A DNA stretch of 64,000 nt from Prochlorococcus sp. AG-418-F16 (GCA_003214235.1 QCLW01000002.1:1-64000); one strand, 5' to 3'; counted from the first letter of the stretch, positions 1 through 13,764 are shown. Program-made: numbers and translations. Notes: a model not told the origin generated them from the letters alone.

Positions 1-347
1 TTACGAGCAATTATTTGCCATTCCCCGCCCTCAAGAAGTGCAATAGAATTATAAAGATTTGGAAAAAAAGAATCATTTATTATCTCAGCTATCCCGACTG
101 TGATACTAATGTTTCCATATTTTTTATTAATATCTAAGGCTAATTGGTCAAGAATTTGATATTGATTTTCGATTAAATTTTTTTTTAAAAGTAAGTCATT
201 TGCTGGATATCCCCATAATGACAATTCTGGAGTAAGAACAAAGTCCGCAGAAATTGAGCTAGCTTTCGAAGCAATATAAAGTATTTTTTTTGCATTTCCC
301 TTTAAATCTCCAACGACTGGATTAATTTGAGCAAGTAAAAACTTCAT
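1..347 (-). CDS. nadE: Glutamine-dependent NAD+ synthetase, N-terminal part (cut by window edge)
   Basis: Only the first ~115 codons are inside the window. They form the start of a nitrilase-fold glutaminase domain, beginning MKFLLAQINPVVGD, with a PELSLWGYP segment that carries the likely catalytic glutamate. In this family the domain frees ammonia from glutamine for the C-terminal synthetase, which makes NAD+ from deamido-NAD+. The ATG overlaps the TGA of nadD (ATGA), so the two consecutive steps of NAD synthesis are translationally coupled. The synthetase domain lies outside the window and could not be checked. Confidence 0.88.
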   Translation of the reverse strand, partial: MKFLLAQINPVVGDLKGNAKKILYIASKASSISADFVLTPELSLWGYPANDLLLKKNLIENQYQILDQLALDINKKYGNISITVGIAEIINDSFFPNLYNSIALLEGGEWQIIAR

Positions 348-922
348 TCAACTAATTTAGTGGATTCATATAAATTATTCTTCTTAACAAAATCTATTAA
401 TGACGTTGGTAAATTAGAATAATTAAAATTTGATCTGAACTTAGAACTTGAAATGTTTGGGATTTTTATGGTTGAAATCTTAAATTTAACTTTATAAGTT
501 TCTAACATTTGAAGAGTACTTGATTCGACAGGATATCCCTCCCTTAAAATTATAAAAAAACTTACCTCCTTAATAATTTTATCAAAATTTTTCCAGCAGA
601 AAATATCTTTAATTAAATCACTTCCTATAACGAAATCTAAGTTATTAAATTCATAAATTTTTTTACAATTTTTGATTGACTCTATTGCCCATTGGCTACT
701 AACTCTTTGATTAAATAAAATTTTGGGATTATCTAAATCTTTAATCAAAGTTTTTAACAAATTGCTACGAATTGAGAGATCCTCTTTGTGCTTTTTATTG
801 GGGTTATTGCTTACATAACTAATAGTAAAAGCATAAATTTTGGATAATTCTTCAAGTATTTTTTTATGACCGATTGTAGGTGGATCTGCACTAGTTCCAA
901 ATAAAGCAAGACTGTTTTTCAT
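344..922 (-). CDS. nadD: Nicotinate-nucleotide adenylyltransferase
   Basis: A 192-residue protein of usual family length that transfers AMP from ATP to nicotinate mononucleotide, giving deamido-NAD+. The N-terminus has the nucleotidyltransferase signature GTSADPPTIGH (T/HxGH box), and the C-terminal half has the ISSSKFR variant of the ISSTxxR motif. It ends in a 4-base overlap with nadE, which uses its product. Only 2 bases separate it from the GTPase gene upstream, so a CNNM-GTPase-nadD-nadE operon is likely. Confidence 0.9.
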   Translation of the reverse strand: MKNSLALFGTSADPPTIGHKKILEELSKIYAFTISYVSNNPNKKHKEDLSIRSNLLKTLIKDLDNPKILFNQRVSSQWAIESIKNCKKIYEFNNLDFVIGSDLIKDIFCWKNFDKIIKEVSFFIILREGYPVESSTLQMLETYKVKFKISTIKIPNISSSKFRSNFNYSNLPTSLIDFVKKNNLYESTKLVE

Positions 923-924
923 TT

Positions 925-2166
925 TTAAGGCAGAAGACCCAGTAAATTATTATTTAAATTCCTATTTGATAAATAAACATTAATATGTTTAAAAATCTCT
1001 GGTTCTTTTAAAGTTAAATTTTTGATCATAATAGAAGGTTCTACATAAGAAACTTTGCTTCTTATAAATATCTCTCTAGCTGCTAATTTCCCAAGGATTT
1101 TTGTAGAATGAATTGCGATTCCTGCTTGAATAATTGCAATAGGTCCATAGGGTAATAATGATATACCGTTAGTGAAAGGTGCTGTTAATAAAATCGCTTT
1201 CCTAATAAGGTTGAAAGATGTATTGATACCCACTTGAGTAACTCCCAAAAATATATTATTAATAGATATATTTTTTAATATTTTTCTTTTAGATTCACTC
1301 TTCAAATTTAAGCCATAAATCTTACTTAATTCGCTAATTAATGCAGTATCTAGTGCAAAACTACCTGCAATATCGAACAAAATAAAAGGATTAAGAGCTA
1401 CTGCTGATGCCTTTATGGTCGAAAATTTACCAATAGTTGACTGAGCTAATTTTTGCCTTCTTTTTAATCTTTGCTCTTTTATTCGTAGAAACAATTTGTC
1501 AGCCAATTGAAGAGAATTTAATATTAATAATATCTCTCCATATTGATTAATTGTTTTTGTTAAGTAGTTTTTAAGATTGTTTTCATGATTAATAATTATC
1601 GGAATATTTAAATCTTTAGGCAGCTTAAATTTTATATTTTCTATAATTTCTTTTAATTCATTTTCTTTCAAAAGATCGATTTTATTTAAAAGTATAATAA
1701 TTTTTTTTCCATCCTTTATAAAGGAGCTGATTTTGCTTACTTCATTTCTATTTATATCTCCTGCAACTACAAATAAAATAAGATCTGAATGGTTTATACG
1801 AGAATAGATTTTATCGGGAAGTTTAATATTGCAGAAATCAAATCCTGGCGAATCTAGTAACTCTATACTTTTGAGCGTTTGATCTTTAAGGGTCAACTCT
1901 TCCGATTTTATTTCTTTCGTAGAACCGTTAATAATATCTGTTTTGAAGATCTCTTTTTTTAATAAAGAATTTAAAACAGAGGATTTACCTACTCCTGATT
2001 TACCATATGCGCCAATTCTTATTTTTTTGTCTTTGAGCCTAAAAAGTTGTTGATTGAAGGAAATTATATCTCTATTAAAAATACTTTTTTCATATTTAGT
2101 AAGATCTATAGTTTCCCACCAATATTTTAAAAGTAAATAATATTTATTAATTTTCATTTTTTTCAT
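925..2166 (-). CDS. Era/Obg-like GTPase with hydrophobic C-terminal half
   Basis: 413 residues. The G domain shows a P-loop GKSGVGKSS (about residues 55-63), a G3-like DSPG and a G4 NKID. After it come a basic stretch and a hydrophobic region (about residues 240-350) resembling the membrane-associated tails of cyanobacterial GTPases of the DUF697 kind. It may act at the membrane, but the substrate process is unknown. It sits 2-3 bases from its neighbours on both sides, which implies co-transcription with nadD. A second ATG at codon 4 is an equally possible start. Confidence 0.8.
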   Translation of the reverse strand: MKKMKINKYYLLLKYWWETIDLTKYEKSIFNRDIISFNQQLFRLKDKKIRIGAYGKSGVGKSSVLNSLLKKEIFKTDIINGSTKEIKSEELTLKDQTLKSIELLDSPGFDFCNIKLPDKIYSRINHSDLILFVVAGDINRNEVSKISSFIKDGKKIIILLNKIDLLKENELKEIIENIKFKLPKDLNIPIIINHENNLKNYLTKTINQYGEILLILNSLQLADKLFLRIKEQRLKRRQKLAQSTIGKFSTIKASAVALNPFILFDIAGSFALDTALISELSKIYGLNLKSESKRKILKNISINNIFLGVTQVGINTSFNLIRKAILLTAPFTNGISLLPYGPIAIIQAGIAIHSTKILGKLAAREIFIRSKVSYVEPSIMIKNLTLKEPEIFKHINVYLSNRNLNNNLLGLLP

Positions 2167-2169
2167 AAT

Positions 2170-3147
2170 TTATTTTTTCCACCAACCAGCTAATACAGAT
2201 AAAACAGCTTCTGCACCAATAATTCCCACGAACCCCCCAAATTCATCTACTACTACTTTCACTCCTTTATGATTCTTGTCAAATCTTGTTAATAATTGAT
2301 CTGCTTTAATCATTTCGGGAATGTAGTCAACAGGTTCGCATATTTCTGATAATAATTTTTTATTTTCCCCATTAATTAATTTTGCTAACATATTCTCACG
2401 CTTAACCACCCCTTGTATTTTGTCAACTTTATCTCCCAAGATAACCCACCATGGGGAGTTATCTAACATTATAATTTTTGAGATTTCATCAAGATTTGAA
2501 GACCCATCAAGACAAGGTGCTGATACTCTTGGAATCATTAAATCTTTAGCTTTTAAATCATTTAACTGAAAAACCTTAAATATCATTGCTGCTTCATCAG
2601 CTTCTATCAAACCTTTCTGACTTCCAATTTTTGCCATTTGTCTAATTTCTTCTTCATCAGTTGAAATTTCATTTTCAGCAGTAATAACAGGAAATATTCG
2701 CTCTATTAATATTAAGAATGGCCTCATTAAGGTATTTAATATTCTAAGGATTGGAACAGATAGTAACGCTATTTGGGCTGAAAATCTTGTCCCAAGAGCT
2801 TTTGGTAGTACTTCTCCAACCAAAACAACTAGTATATAAAAAACGATTGAAAACAGGGTTAAGCCATAGCTACTATTAATTACCAATGCTCCGTATACAC
2901 CTAAAATAAGACTTCCAATTATGTTAAATCCATTATTAGTAATTGTAATTACAGTTAATGTCCTTCCTAAGTGTTTCCTAAGTTTAAGAAGTTGATTCGC
3001 AGAACTTTTAGGCTTCTGTCTTGAAGCTATTTCTATTATTCTAATTGAATTTACAGCTAAAAAAGCAGCTTCTACTCCCGAACAACATGCTGATCCAATT
3101 AAGATAATAAGAATAAGTAAAATTAAACCGTAAACACTTGGTTCCAT
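2170..3147 (-). CDS. CNNM/CorC-type membrane protein with CBS domains
   Basis: 325 residues. The N-terminal half is a DUF21 (CNNM) membrane domain with about four helices, including the polar helix motif ITNNGFN. The C-terminal half is a CBS pair (DLMIPRVSAP onward). Relatives are Mg2+/Co2+ efflux or homeostasis proteins, often misnamed hemolysins. It lacks the extra CorC/HlyC domain of longer homologues. It is the first gene of the minus-strand operon running to nadE and is divergent from pepP, with promoters in the 74-base gap 3148-3221. Confidence 0.82.
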   Translation of the reverse strand: MEPSVYGLILLILIILIGSACCSGVEAAFLAVNSIRIIEIASRQKPKSSANQLLKLRKHLGRTLTVITITNNGFNIIGSLILGVYGALVINSSYGLTLFSIVFYILVVLVGEVLPKALGTRFSAQIALLSVPILRILNTLMRPFLILIERIFPVITAENEISTDEEEIRQMAKIGSQKGLIEADEAAMIFKVFQLNDLKAKDLMIPRVSAPCLDGSSNLDEISKIIMLDNSPWWVILGDKVDKIQGVVKRENMLAKLINGENKKLLSEICEPVDYIPEMIKADQLLTRFDKNHKGVKVVVDEFGGFVGIIGAEAVLSVLAGWWKK

Positions 3148-3221
3148 TAAAATAGATTAGATACTAAATCTGTTTTAATTCATTCTTCCATTTTTTTTAT
3201 AAACACGCCAATACGCAATTT

Positions 3222-4547
3222 ATGTTTAAATCTAACAATAAAGTTTTTGAAGAAAGAAGAGAAATTTTCTTAGATAAATTAAATGGAAAAGCTGCTATTA
3301 TCCCAGGGGCTAATCTTGTTAAACATCATGCTGATTGCGAATATCCTTTTAGACAAGATAGTAATTTTTGGTATCTAACTGGTTTTGATGAGCCGGATGC
3401 AATCGCTCTTTTCTTATCTAATAAGCCAAAGGGAGAAAGGTTTATTTTGTTTGTTTCTCCTAAAGATGTTATCAGCGAAGTTTGGCATGGCTTTAGATGG
3501 GGATTAGAAGGGGCCGAAAAAGAGTTTAAGGCTGATAAGGCTCACTCAATAAATGAACTAAGAGATTTACTTCCAGGTTACATAGATGGTTCTGATGAAA
3601 TCGTTTTTTCAATTGGTAAGCATCCATTAATTGAAAAAATAGTACTAGAGATATTTTCACAAAAACTTGAAAATCGCTCAAGATTGGGTATTGGTGCAAA
3701 TTCTATAAAATCTCCAGAAATTTATTTAAATGAGATGAGATTAATTAAAAGTGAATTTGAAATTAATAGAATGAGAGAGGCTGTACAAATTTCAGCAGAA
3801 GCTCATGAACTAGTTAGAGAATCTCTCTCATCTAAGAAAAATGAAAGACAAATTCAGGGTCTTCTCGAGGGATTCTTTTTGGAAAAAGGGGCGAGAGGAC
3901 CTGCTTATAATTCTATTGTTGCTTCAGGAGATAATGCATGTATCTTGCATTACACTTCAAATAACTCACCCTTGAAAAGGGGAGATTTGTTGTTGGTAGA
4001 TGCTGGCTGCTCATTAAGTGATTATTACAATGGAGACATAACTCGAACTATTCCAATCGGCGGGAAATTTTCTGAAGAGCAAAAAGTTATCTATGAAATT
4101 GTATTGATTGCCCAGAAAACTGCAATTAAAAGTGCCGTAACTGGATCTAATTCTAGTACTGTTCATAATGTCGCTTTAACAATTCTTATAGAGGGATTAA
4201 AAGAAATTGGATTATTGTCGGGAAGTACTGATGAGATAATTGAGAATCAATCATATAAACATCTTTACATGCATAGAACTGGACATTGGCTCGGCTTAGA
4301 TGTTCATGATGTTGGTGCATACAGAATGGGAGACTATGAAGTCCCATTACAGAATGGAATGATTCTTACGGTAGAACCAGGTATTTACATAAGTGATAGG
4401 ATCCCAGTCCCTGAAGGACAACCTAACATTGATGAGAAATGGAAAGGCATTGGGATAAGAATTGAAGATGATGTTTTGGTCAAAAATACAAATCCAGAAG
4501 TTTTAAGTATTGCTGCACTTAAAGAAATTTCGGATTTAGAATTTTAA
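3222..4547 (+). CDS. pepP: Xaa-Pro aminopeptidase (M24B)
   Basis: 441 residues, usual for PepP, which removes N-terminal residues before proline. An AMP_N domain (RQDSNFWYLTGF) precedes a pita-bread metallopeptidase domain. The dimetal ligands are visible in order: Asp in DAGCS, Asp in GDITRT, His in HRTGHWLG, Glu in TVEPGIY and Glu in IRIEDDV. It is cytoplasmic, with no signal peptide. It starts 74 bases from the divergent CNNM gene. Confidence 0.93.
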   Translation: MFKSNNKVFEERREIFLDKLNGKAAIIPGANLVKHHADCEYPFRQDSNFWYLTGFDEPDAIALFLSNKPKGERFILFVSPKDVISEVWHGFRWGLEGAEKEFKADKAHSINELRDLLPGYIDGSDEIVFSIGKHPLIEKIVLEIFSQKLENRSRLGIGANSIKSPEIYLNEMRLIKSEFEINRMREAVQISAEAHELVRESLSSKKNERQIQGLLEGFFLEKGARGPAYNSIVASGDNACILHYTSNNSPLKRGDLLLVDAGCSLSDYYNGDITRTIPIGGKFSEEQKVIYEIVLIAQKTAIKSAVTGSNSSTVHNVALTILIEGLKEIGLLSGSTDEIIENQSYKHLYMHRTGHWLGLDVHDVGAYRMGDYEVPLQNGMILTVEPGIYISDRIPVPEGQPNIDEKWKGIGIRIEDDVLVKNTNPEVLSIAALKEISDLEF

Positions 4548-4601
4548 AATTTGACTTATCTAGTTAATAGATTTATTTTTTATAGAGGTTAAAGTTCAAA
4601 A

Positions 4602-4760
4602 ATGAATAAGTCAGATTCATATGATTCGAAACTCTCTCAAGCGAGAGGCTTGGCTAGTCAGCTAGGAATGTTCGCAGAAGAAAACGATATCCCTAAAGAT
4701 CTTTGGGACTCATTGGAAGCTACAATTTACGATTTTTATAAAGTTTCTCATGATAGATAA
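4602..4760 (+). CDS. Conserved small hypothetical protein (52 aa)
   Basis: ATG to TAA, 52 codons, starting MNKSDSYDSKLSQARG, preceded by an AG-rich stretch (AGAGG, about 14 bases upstream). The protein is acidic and helical (FAEENDIPKDLWDSLEATI) without membrane segments. It lies between pepP and psrp-3 on the same strand. Function is not recognised. Coding is supported by the composition and the clean intergenic fit. Confidence 0.65.
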   Translation: MNKSDSYDSKLSQARGLASQLGMFAEENDIPKDLWDSLEATIYDFYKVSHDR

Positions 4761-4866
4761 AAATTCTGTTTAGAAAGTATCAATAACTAAAATCAAGAAA
4801 TTTTGATTAAACCAATCAAAATGTGACCATAAACTGATAAATTATTTATTGAACATAAATAAGTGA

Positions 4867-5343
4867 ATGACCTCATCAGATAAGTTAAATCAAAATTCAA
4901 CAGAAAAAAAAGAAAAAAACAGTGATGCCCCAAAATCTAAAAATTCTTCTCCTAATTCAGGAATGATGGGTGCTTCAGCTGTATTGGCAGCCGCCACAAT
5001 TGATGAAGATGGAGTCCCTACTGGTTATACCCCTAAACCTGACGAAGGAAGATTCATCATTAAAGTATTATGGTTACCTGATAATGTTGCTTTAGCTGTT
5101 GATCAAATAGTAGGGGGAGGACCAAGTCCACTCACTGCTTATTATTTTTGGCCAAGAGATGATGCTTGGGAAAAGTTAAAAAGTGAACTAGAGAATAAAG
5201 GTTGGATTACAGATAATGAAAGAGTTGAAATATTAAATAAAGCTACAGAAGTAATAAATTATTGGCAAGAAGAGGGTAAAACAAAAAAATTAGAAGAAGC
5301 CAAGTTAAAGTTTCCTGAAGTAACTTTTTGTGGAACTGCTTAA
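4867..5343 (+). CDS. Probable 30S ribosomal protein PSRP-3 (Ycf65)
   Basis: 158 residues. A low-complexity Ser/Asn/Lys-rich N-terminus (about 40 residues) leads into the PSRP-3/Ycf65 domain: [34 protein letters not shown] and [11 protein letters not shown]. This protein of the small ribosomal subunit is shared by cyanobacteria and plastids. It is convergent with atpC, with only 3 bases between the two stops and no room for a separate terminator. Confidence 0.85.
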   Translation: MTSSDKLNQNSTEKKEKNSDAPKSKNSSPNSGMMGASAVLAAATIDEDGVPTGYTPKPDEGRFIIKVLWLPDNVALAVDQIVGGGPSPLTAYYFWPRDDAWEKLKSELENKGWITDNERVEILNKATEVINYWQEEGKTKKLEEAKLKFPEVTFCGTA

Positions 5344-5346
5344 AAA

Positions 5347-5751
5347 TTATTCCTTTGCAGCTTGAATTCTAGCCTCGGCCTTCGAAATCTCATTAAGGGC
5401 TTTTATTTTCTCAGGACTTTTTTCATTTCCAGATAATTTACTAACTGCTAATTTAGCTTCTTTAAGATCTTGTTCAGCATTTTCTACATTAATTTCAGAT
5501 CCAATTTCTGCATTGTTTACTAAAACTATTACTTCATCTGATTCAATTTCAGCGAAGCCCCCCATTAAAGCTATTGATTTCCATTGAGAATTCATTCTTA
5601 GCCTTAAAACGCCAATATCTATAGCTGTAACCAAAGAAATATGTCCTGGAAGTACACCAAGTTGACCTGTAGTACTAGGAAGGATTACTTCTTCAGCTTC
5701 GCCTTGATAAACATTTTTATTAGGAGCTAAAACTTTGAGAGAAATTGCCAT
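5347..5751 (-). CDS. atpC: ATP synthase F1 epsilon subunit
   Basis: 134 residues, usual length. The N-terminal beta-sandwich carries the family's [14 protein letters not shown] signature, and the C-terminal part is a helical hairpin rich in Glu, Lys and Ala. Epsilon couples rotation in the thylakoid ATP synthase and restrains ATP hydrolysis. It lies 40 bases after atpB on the same strand, the atpB-atpC operon typical of cyanobacteria, apart from the main atp cluster. Confidence 0.95.
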   Translation of the reverse strand: MAISLKVLAPNKNVYQGEAEEVILPSTTGQLGVLPGHISLVTAIDIGVLRLRMNSQWKSIALMGGFAEIESDEVIVLVNNAEIGSEINVENAEQDLKEAKLAVSKLSGNEKSPEKIKALNEISKAEARIQAAKE

Positions 5752-5791
5752 TAATTTAAATTCATTGAAGGTTAAATATATAAATAGATAT

Positions 5792-7471
<1,680 letters not shown>

Positions 7472-7783
7472 ATGGCAGCTGTTTCACTTACAGTCTCTAC
7501 AGTAAAACCACTGGGAGATAGAATATTTATTAAAGTTTCCGCATCTGAGGAAAAAACTGCTGGGGGCATTCTTTTGCCTGATGCAGCTAAAGAAAAACCA
7601 CAGGTGGGAGAAGTTGCTCAGGTAGGTCCTGGGAAACTCAATGAAGATGGTTCTCGACAAACTCCAGAAGTGAGTATTGGCGATAAAGTCCTATACAGCA
7701 AATATGCTGGAACAGACATTAAATTGGGAGGAGATGAATATGTCTTGCTCTCAGAAAAGGATATTTTAGCTGTAGTAAGCTAA
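7472..7783 (+). CDS. groS: Co-chaperonin GroES
   Basis: 103 residues. The family core LGDRIFIKV, the mobile-loop segment [19 protein letters not shown] and [11 protein letters not shown] are clear. It caps GroEL during ATP-driven folding. It lies 52 bases upstream of groL as a normal groESL operon and is divergent from atpB. Confidence 0.97.
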   Translation: MAAVSLTVSTVKPLGDRIFIKVSASEEKTAGGILLPDAAKEKPQVGEVAQVGPGKLNEDGSRQTPEVSIGDKVLYSKYAGTDIKLGGDEYVLLSEKDILAVVS

Positions 7784-7832
7784 AGTATTTGTTTCAAAAA
7801 TTATTAAAACTTATTACTAAATTGCTGCCTAA

Positions 7833-9473
<1,641 letters not shown>

Positions 9474-9500
9474 CTAAAAAATAGTTAATAAATTAACTTT

Positions 9501-9535
9501 AAAAAAAGGGATCATTTTAAATGATCCCTTTTTTT
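9501..9535. terminator. Bidirectional intrinsic terminator between groL and secG
   Basis: A near-perfect hairpin, AAAAAAAGGGATCATTT with its complement AAATGATCCCTTTTTTT. It has a T-tract on either strand, so it can end both the groESL and the gpmI-secG transcripts, which converge here. Confidence 0.9.
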
Positions 9536-9544
9536 ATACAAACT

Positions 9545-9772
9545 TTATGAAATCCAGCCAGCGCTAAGAATAATTGCAAGAGATAAAAATATAACTAAAA
9601 AAGTCCAGGTTATTTTGTTGAGAGATGCTTCTGCACTACTTGCACTATTGAACATTGAGCTTCCACTGGCAGCTATTCCTCCCATTCCATCACCCTTGGG
9701 ACTATGAAGTAAAACTAAAAGTATCAGAAGAACTCCAGAAAATACCCAAATCCAATTAAAAATTTGAATCAT
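9545..9772 (-). CDS. secG: Protein translocase subunit SecG
   Basis: 75 residues with two membrane helices joined by the SecG loop (LHSPKGDGMGGIAASGSSMF). It is an accessory subunit of the SecYEG channel in the plasma/thylakoid membrane. It sits just downstream of gpmI on the same strand, 22 bases away. Confidence 0.93.
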   Translation of the reverse strand: MIQIFNWIWVFSGVLLILLVLLHSPKGDGMGGIAASGSSMFNSASSAEASLNKITWTFLVIFLSLAIILSAGWIS

Positions 9773-9794
9773 TGATTAAAAGCTTGTATGAACT

Positions 9795-11417
9795 TTAGAC
9801 GTGTTGAACGACTTTATTATAACCTTTTAACTCGATTCCTTTGATTAGAGATTTTCCTGTCATTTCTTTTGGAATTGGCAAATTTAATAACTGTAATAAA
9901 GTTGGAGCAATATCTGCTAGGCCAGCATTATCCCTTAAATCAATCTCATTACCCATATTCGGGATTTTTCTTTTTTCACCCTCAACAAAAATTAATGGAA
10001 CTTTATTTATAGTGTGAGCCGTCCATGCTTCTCCTGCAGGCCCTTTCATTACCTCTGCATTACCATGATCAGCTGTTATGAGAATGCTTCCACCCATTTC
10101 TCCAGTAGCATTAACTATTTGTCCTATACATTTATCTACTGTTTCTATAGCTTTAATTGTTGCATTCATATTGCCTGTATGGCCCACCATATCAGGATTA
10201 GCAAAGTTGATTACAACAAAAGCATAGTTTCCACTTTTAATGGCTTTAGAGCAACTATTTGTTAATTCTTCCGCAGACATTTCTGGTTCCATATCATAAG
10301 TTGCGACTCTTGGAGATGGAATTAAATGTCTCTCTTCTCCGGGTAAAGGAATTTCTACTCCTCCATTAAAAAAATATGTTACGTGAGGGTATTTTTCTGT
10401 TTCTGCTGTTCTGTATTGTTTGAGTCCGTTTTCGGAAACTATTTGGCCGATAAAATTATTTAGAGATTCAGGAGGAAATGCAACTTTAACAGGGAAGTTT
10501 ATGTCATATTGTGTAAAAGTAACTAAATCTAGATTTGGCAAAATTTTTCTTTCAAAATCTGAGAATTTTTTGAATGAAAGGGATTTAATTATTTGTCTTG
10601 ATCTGTCTGGACGGAAGTTAAAGCAGATCAAACTATCCCCATCTTTAAGATAGTTGTGAGATGTTCGTATGGGCTCTATAAATTCATCAGTTATGTTCTT
10701 GTCATAACTTTTTTTTATGTAATCTTGAGGAGAAATATTTGTCACTTTAACATCTGGATCAGTCAAATTAGCATATGCTTTCTCTGTTCTGTCCCATAAA
10801 AGATTTCTATCCATTATCCAGTATCTTCCGCATATAGAGGCTATCTCACCGGTATTGAATTTTTTTATGCATGATTCTATTTGATTAAGATATTTAGGGG
10901 CGCTTTTTGCGGGAGTATCTCTTCCATCAGTAATAATGTGTATCGCTACTTTTTTGATTTCATTATCAGATGCCCATTTTATTAAACCTAATAAATGATC
11001 AATGTGACTATGTACTCCTCCATCAGAACATAATCCGGCGATATGCAAAGTAGAATTGTTCTTTTTTAATGATTCAGCCATCTCCTTTAACTCATTAACT
11101 CTACCTAACTGATTATTTTTGACAACATTTGAAATTCTTACAAGTTCTTGTTGGATTATTCTTCCCGAACCAATGGTAAGATGACCTACTTCTGAATTAC
11201 CCATTTGACCATCTGGGAGGCCAACATCAGATCCACTAGCACTTATTAGTGTGTGAGGATACGCATGCCACAACGAATCCATTATTGGTGTACTCGCACT
11301 TTTTATAGCATTATCGACTTTATCTTCTCGATATCCCCATCCATCTAGTATCGCAAGAACTACAGGGCTCTGCGGAACATTTAATCTATTTATATTTTTG
11401 CTTCTAATCTTTGACAT
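9795..11417 (-). CDS. gpmI: 2,3-bisphosphoglycerate-independent phosphoglycerate mutase
   Basis: 540 residues. Alkaline-phosphatase-fold enzyme interconverting 3- and 2-phosphoglycerate. Visible are the metal site AILDGWGYR, the phosphoserine segment [28 protein letters not shown], and the second metal site ITADHGNAE. It precedes secG, a pairing I believe is common in marine picocyanobacteria. The start [12 protein letters not shown] is the first ATG of the frame. Confidence 0.95.
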   Translation of the reverse strand: MSKIRSKNINRLNVPQSPVVLAILDGWGYREDKVDNAIKSASTPIMDSLWHAYPHTLISASGSDVGLPDGQMGNSEVGHLTIGSGRIIQQELVRISNVVKNNQLGRVNELKEMAESLKKNNSTLHIAGLCSDGGVHSHIDHLLGLIKWASDNEIKKVAIHIITDGRDTPAKSAPKYLNQIESCIKKFNTGEIASICGRYWIMDRNLLWDRTEKAYANLTDPDVKVTNISPQDYIKKSYDKNITDEFIEPIRTSHNYLKDGDSLICFNFRPDRSRQIIKSLSFKKFSDFERKILPNLDLVTFTQYDINFPVKVAFPPESLNNFIGQIVSENGLKQYRTAETEKYPHVTYFFNGGVEIPLPGEERHLIPSPRVATYDMEPEMSAEELTNSCSKAIKSGNYAFVVINFANPDMVGHTGNMNATIKAIETVDKCIGQIVNATGEMGGSILITADHGNAEVMKGPAGEAWTAHTINKVPLIFVEGEKRKIPNMGNEIDLRDNAGLADIAPTLLQLLNLPIPKEMTGKSLIKGIELKGYNKVVQHV

Positions 11418-11554
11418 ATTTAGATCAAATTAATTGTTAAGTGATCCAACATTAAATTTAGCTTTAAACGCTACTCTTTAACAATTTATATTTAACATAG
11501 TTAGCTTTTGCTAATTTATGAAAATATTGAACGAATTTTATTTATTGATAAATT

Positions 11555-12091
11555 ATGTCTAATAAAACACAAAGGATTGTAATACTTAATGAAGTAGAGC
11601 TTAGAAAAACCCTTTCTCGTTTAACTTCCGAAATTATTGAAAAAGTAAAAAACCTGGACAACCTTCTTTTGGTTGGTATTCCTACTAGAGGAATTGATCT
11701 TGCGGAAGTTTTAGAAAAAGAATTATTCTTTAAGACAGGTTTAAAAATAAAAAAAGGGATAATTGATCCAACTTTTTATAGAGATGATCAAAATAGAGTT
11801 GGAACTCGCCTAATAAAAGCAACTGATATTCCAACTCCTATCGAGAAAGAAGAAATTCTTTTAATAGATGATGTAATTTACACAGGGAGAACGATTAGAG
11901 CTGCAATGGATGCTTTATATTCATGGGGCAGACCTCAAAGAGTAATGTTGTTAGTAATGGTAGATCGAGGTCATAGAGAATTACCTATTCACCCAGATTT
12001 TTGCGGTAAGAAAGTTCCAACTCGTAAAAATGAAAGTATTAGTTTACGTCTAAATAATGTTGACAATGAAGAAGGAGTTTTTCTTGAGTAG
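11555..12091 (+). CDS. pyrR: PyrR: pyrimidine regulatory protein / uracil phosphoribosyltransferase
   Basis: 178 residues. The PRPP-binding loop is ILLIDDVIYTGRTIRAAMDA, and the uracil-site region GIPTRGIDLAE is also clear. In Bacillus PyrR binds pyr mRNA to control attenuation and has UPRT activity. No pyr genes lie beside it here, so a lone role, perhaps only as UPRT, is likely (inference). It is convergent with the Hsp70-like gene across 7 bases. Confidence 0.9.
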   Translation: MSNKTQRIVILNEVELRKTLSRLTSEIIEKVKNLDNLLLVGIPTRGIDLAEVLEKELFFKTGLKIKKGIIDPTFYRDDQNRVGTRLIKATDIPTPIEKEEILLIDDVIYTGRTIRAAMDALYSWGRPQRVMLLVMVDRGHRELPIHPDFCGKKVPTRKNESISLRLNNVDNEEGVFLE

Positions 12092-12098
12092 TTTTAGT

Positions 12099-13688
12099 TC
12101 AGAAAAGGTTTCCTAAATTATATTCTCCTAGAAATTCATCTTTAATGTCAAAACATTTAACTAATAAATCAGCTTTTTTAGTAATTTTGAAGAAAAGTAT
12201 TAAGTTGTCTTCTCCAATATTAGATTTATTTTTTAGATAGATTTTGAGTGGTTTTTTGTCCCATTTAATAATTTTTTCTTCACTTTGAACCTCTGATAAT
12301 TTTGGTAATCCATTTTCGAAAATCACATCATATTCTCTTTCTTTTTTTGTTTCTCCAATAATAATTTCAAATATTTTCTGACTATTTTTACTTGCTTGAA
12401 GGATAAGTTTAAGTGGGTTTTCAGTTGGCCATGTTTGACCTTTGTAAAAAATAGGATGCCAGAAGAGTTTTTGTTCTCTTCTATTAAATAATCTTATAGA
12501 TATTCCTTTGTTTAATATGTCTTTAATTTTTACCCCTGGGGTCATTCCTAAAGCTCCTAACGCTATTGATTCAATAGGAGGTGGGGACTTTATTTCAATT
12601 TTTGGAATCTTTTCTCTAATCCATTCTTTTATTAATGGTATTTGAGAACCTCCTCCAACCAAAATAATGGCACTTAAGTCATCTACTGTGCAAAATTTCC
12701 CTCTCGCTTCATTTAATAAATCTTTAAGTAAGGAGTTAAGGTGATTGAGAAGATTATTCTCAATAATAATTTTCTCAAATATTTCTTTACTTAGGTAAAA
12801 TTCTTTTTCTTGATATTCCTCAATTAAAAATTTTGTGGGATATTTCTTTTCATATTTGATTTCAGATGAGCTGAGTTTACATTTTATTTCTTCTGCCTTT
12901 AAAAGATTAATTGCATATTTATTCTTTTTAATAAAGTAATCAATAATCCATTGATCAATATCTTTACCACCAATTTTTGAACCTGCTTTACTGATTATTT
13001 CGGCGCATCTTATTTTTTGTTTTGAAATTGAGCTGACATCATTTCCTTTAAATTTTAAAAGTTCTGCTATTGGGCTAGATTTCCCTTCTCCTCCTTCTAA
13101 TTTGACTATATTCATATCGATTGTGCTTCCTCCAATATCTAATGTCATAATTTTGGAGCCAAATGGTACATTAATCCCTAAACTTGCAGCAGTAGGCTCA
13201 TCGACTAGTGCTATTTCATCTACAGATAAATCCACGCAAAGGTTAACTAACCAATCTCTATAACCCTTGTATGTATTAATCGGAGCGGTTAAAACAAGTC
13301 TCTTGATTTTATATTTTTGAGGAATGCTTGCCCACAAAAATTTAAAAAATTTTTCGCCACATTCATTAGGGGTTAAGATATTTTTTGAGTTAATTTTTTC
13401 ATTAGGATTTCCTATTAATCTTTTAAAATTTGAATGAAAAAACAAATCCGAATTATAGGTATCCCTCATCTCCATAGCACTAATCCCAATCTTCAAAATT
13501 TTTGAATGTTCCTCAAACCAAACTGCTGTAGGGACAACTCCTGCAGATGATGTAATATTTGGTATTTTAACTAAAACAGAATTTGTATCTTTTTGATCTT
13601 GAAAAGCTATTACAGTATTAGTATTCCCTAAATCAATAGCAAGCGTTCCAGATAAATTTTCTTCCATATTAAATTTTTTATGAATCAA
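12099..13688 (-). CDS. Hsp70-family ATPase, divergent
   Basis: 529 residues. The actin-like ATPase core shows phosphate-1 GTLAIDLGNTNTVIAF, phosphate-2 MTLDIGGSTIDM and adenosine motif IILVGGGSQIPLI. The remaining ~150 residues are a short, divergent beta-rich substrate-binding region with no lid. It is shorter than DnaK (~630 aa) and not one of the canonical DnaK paralogues. A likely specialised chaperone; clients unknown. Confidence 0.85.
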   Translation of the reverse strand: MIHKKFNMEENLSGTLAIDLGNTNTVIAFQDQKDTNSVLVKIPNITSSAGVVPTAVWFEEHSKILKIGISAMEMRDTYNSDLFFHSNFKRLIGNPNEKINSKNILTPNECGEKFFKFLWASIPQKYKIKRLVLTAPINTYKGYRDWLVNLCVDLSVDEIALVDEPTAASLGINVPFGSKIMTLDIGGSTIDMNIVKLEGGEGKSSPIAELLKFKGNDVSSISKQKIRCAEIISKAGSKIGGKDIDQWIIDYFIKKNKYAINLLKAEEIKCKLSSSEIKYEKKYPTKFLIEEYQEKEFYLSKEIFEKIIIENNLLNHLNSLLKDLLNEARGKFCTVDDLSAIILVGGGSQIPLIKEWIREKIPKIEIKSPPPIESIALGALGMTPGVKIKDILNKGISIRLFNRREQKLFWHPIFYKGQTWPTENPLKLILQASKNSQKIFEIIIGETKKEREYDVIFENGLPKLSEVQSEEKIIKWDKKPLKIYLKNKSNIGEDNLILFFKITKKADLLVKCFDIKDEFLGEYNLGNLF

Positions 13689-13764
13689 TTAAGTTCTTTT
13701 TGTGATTTATGTTTTGAATTGCTCCAATAAATTGTAAAATATATTTATAGTACAAAATTCTTTA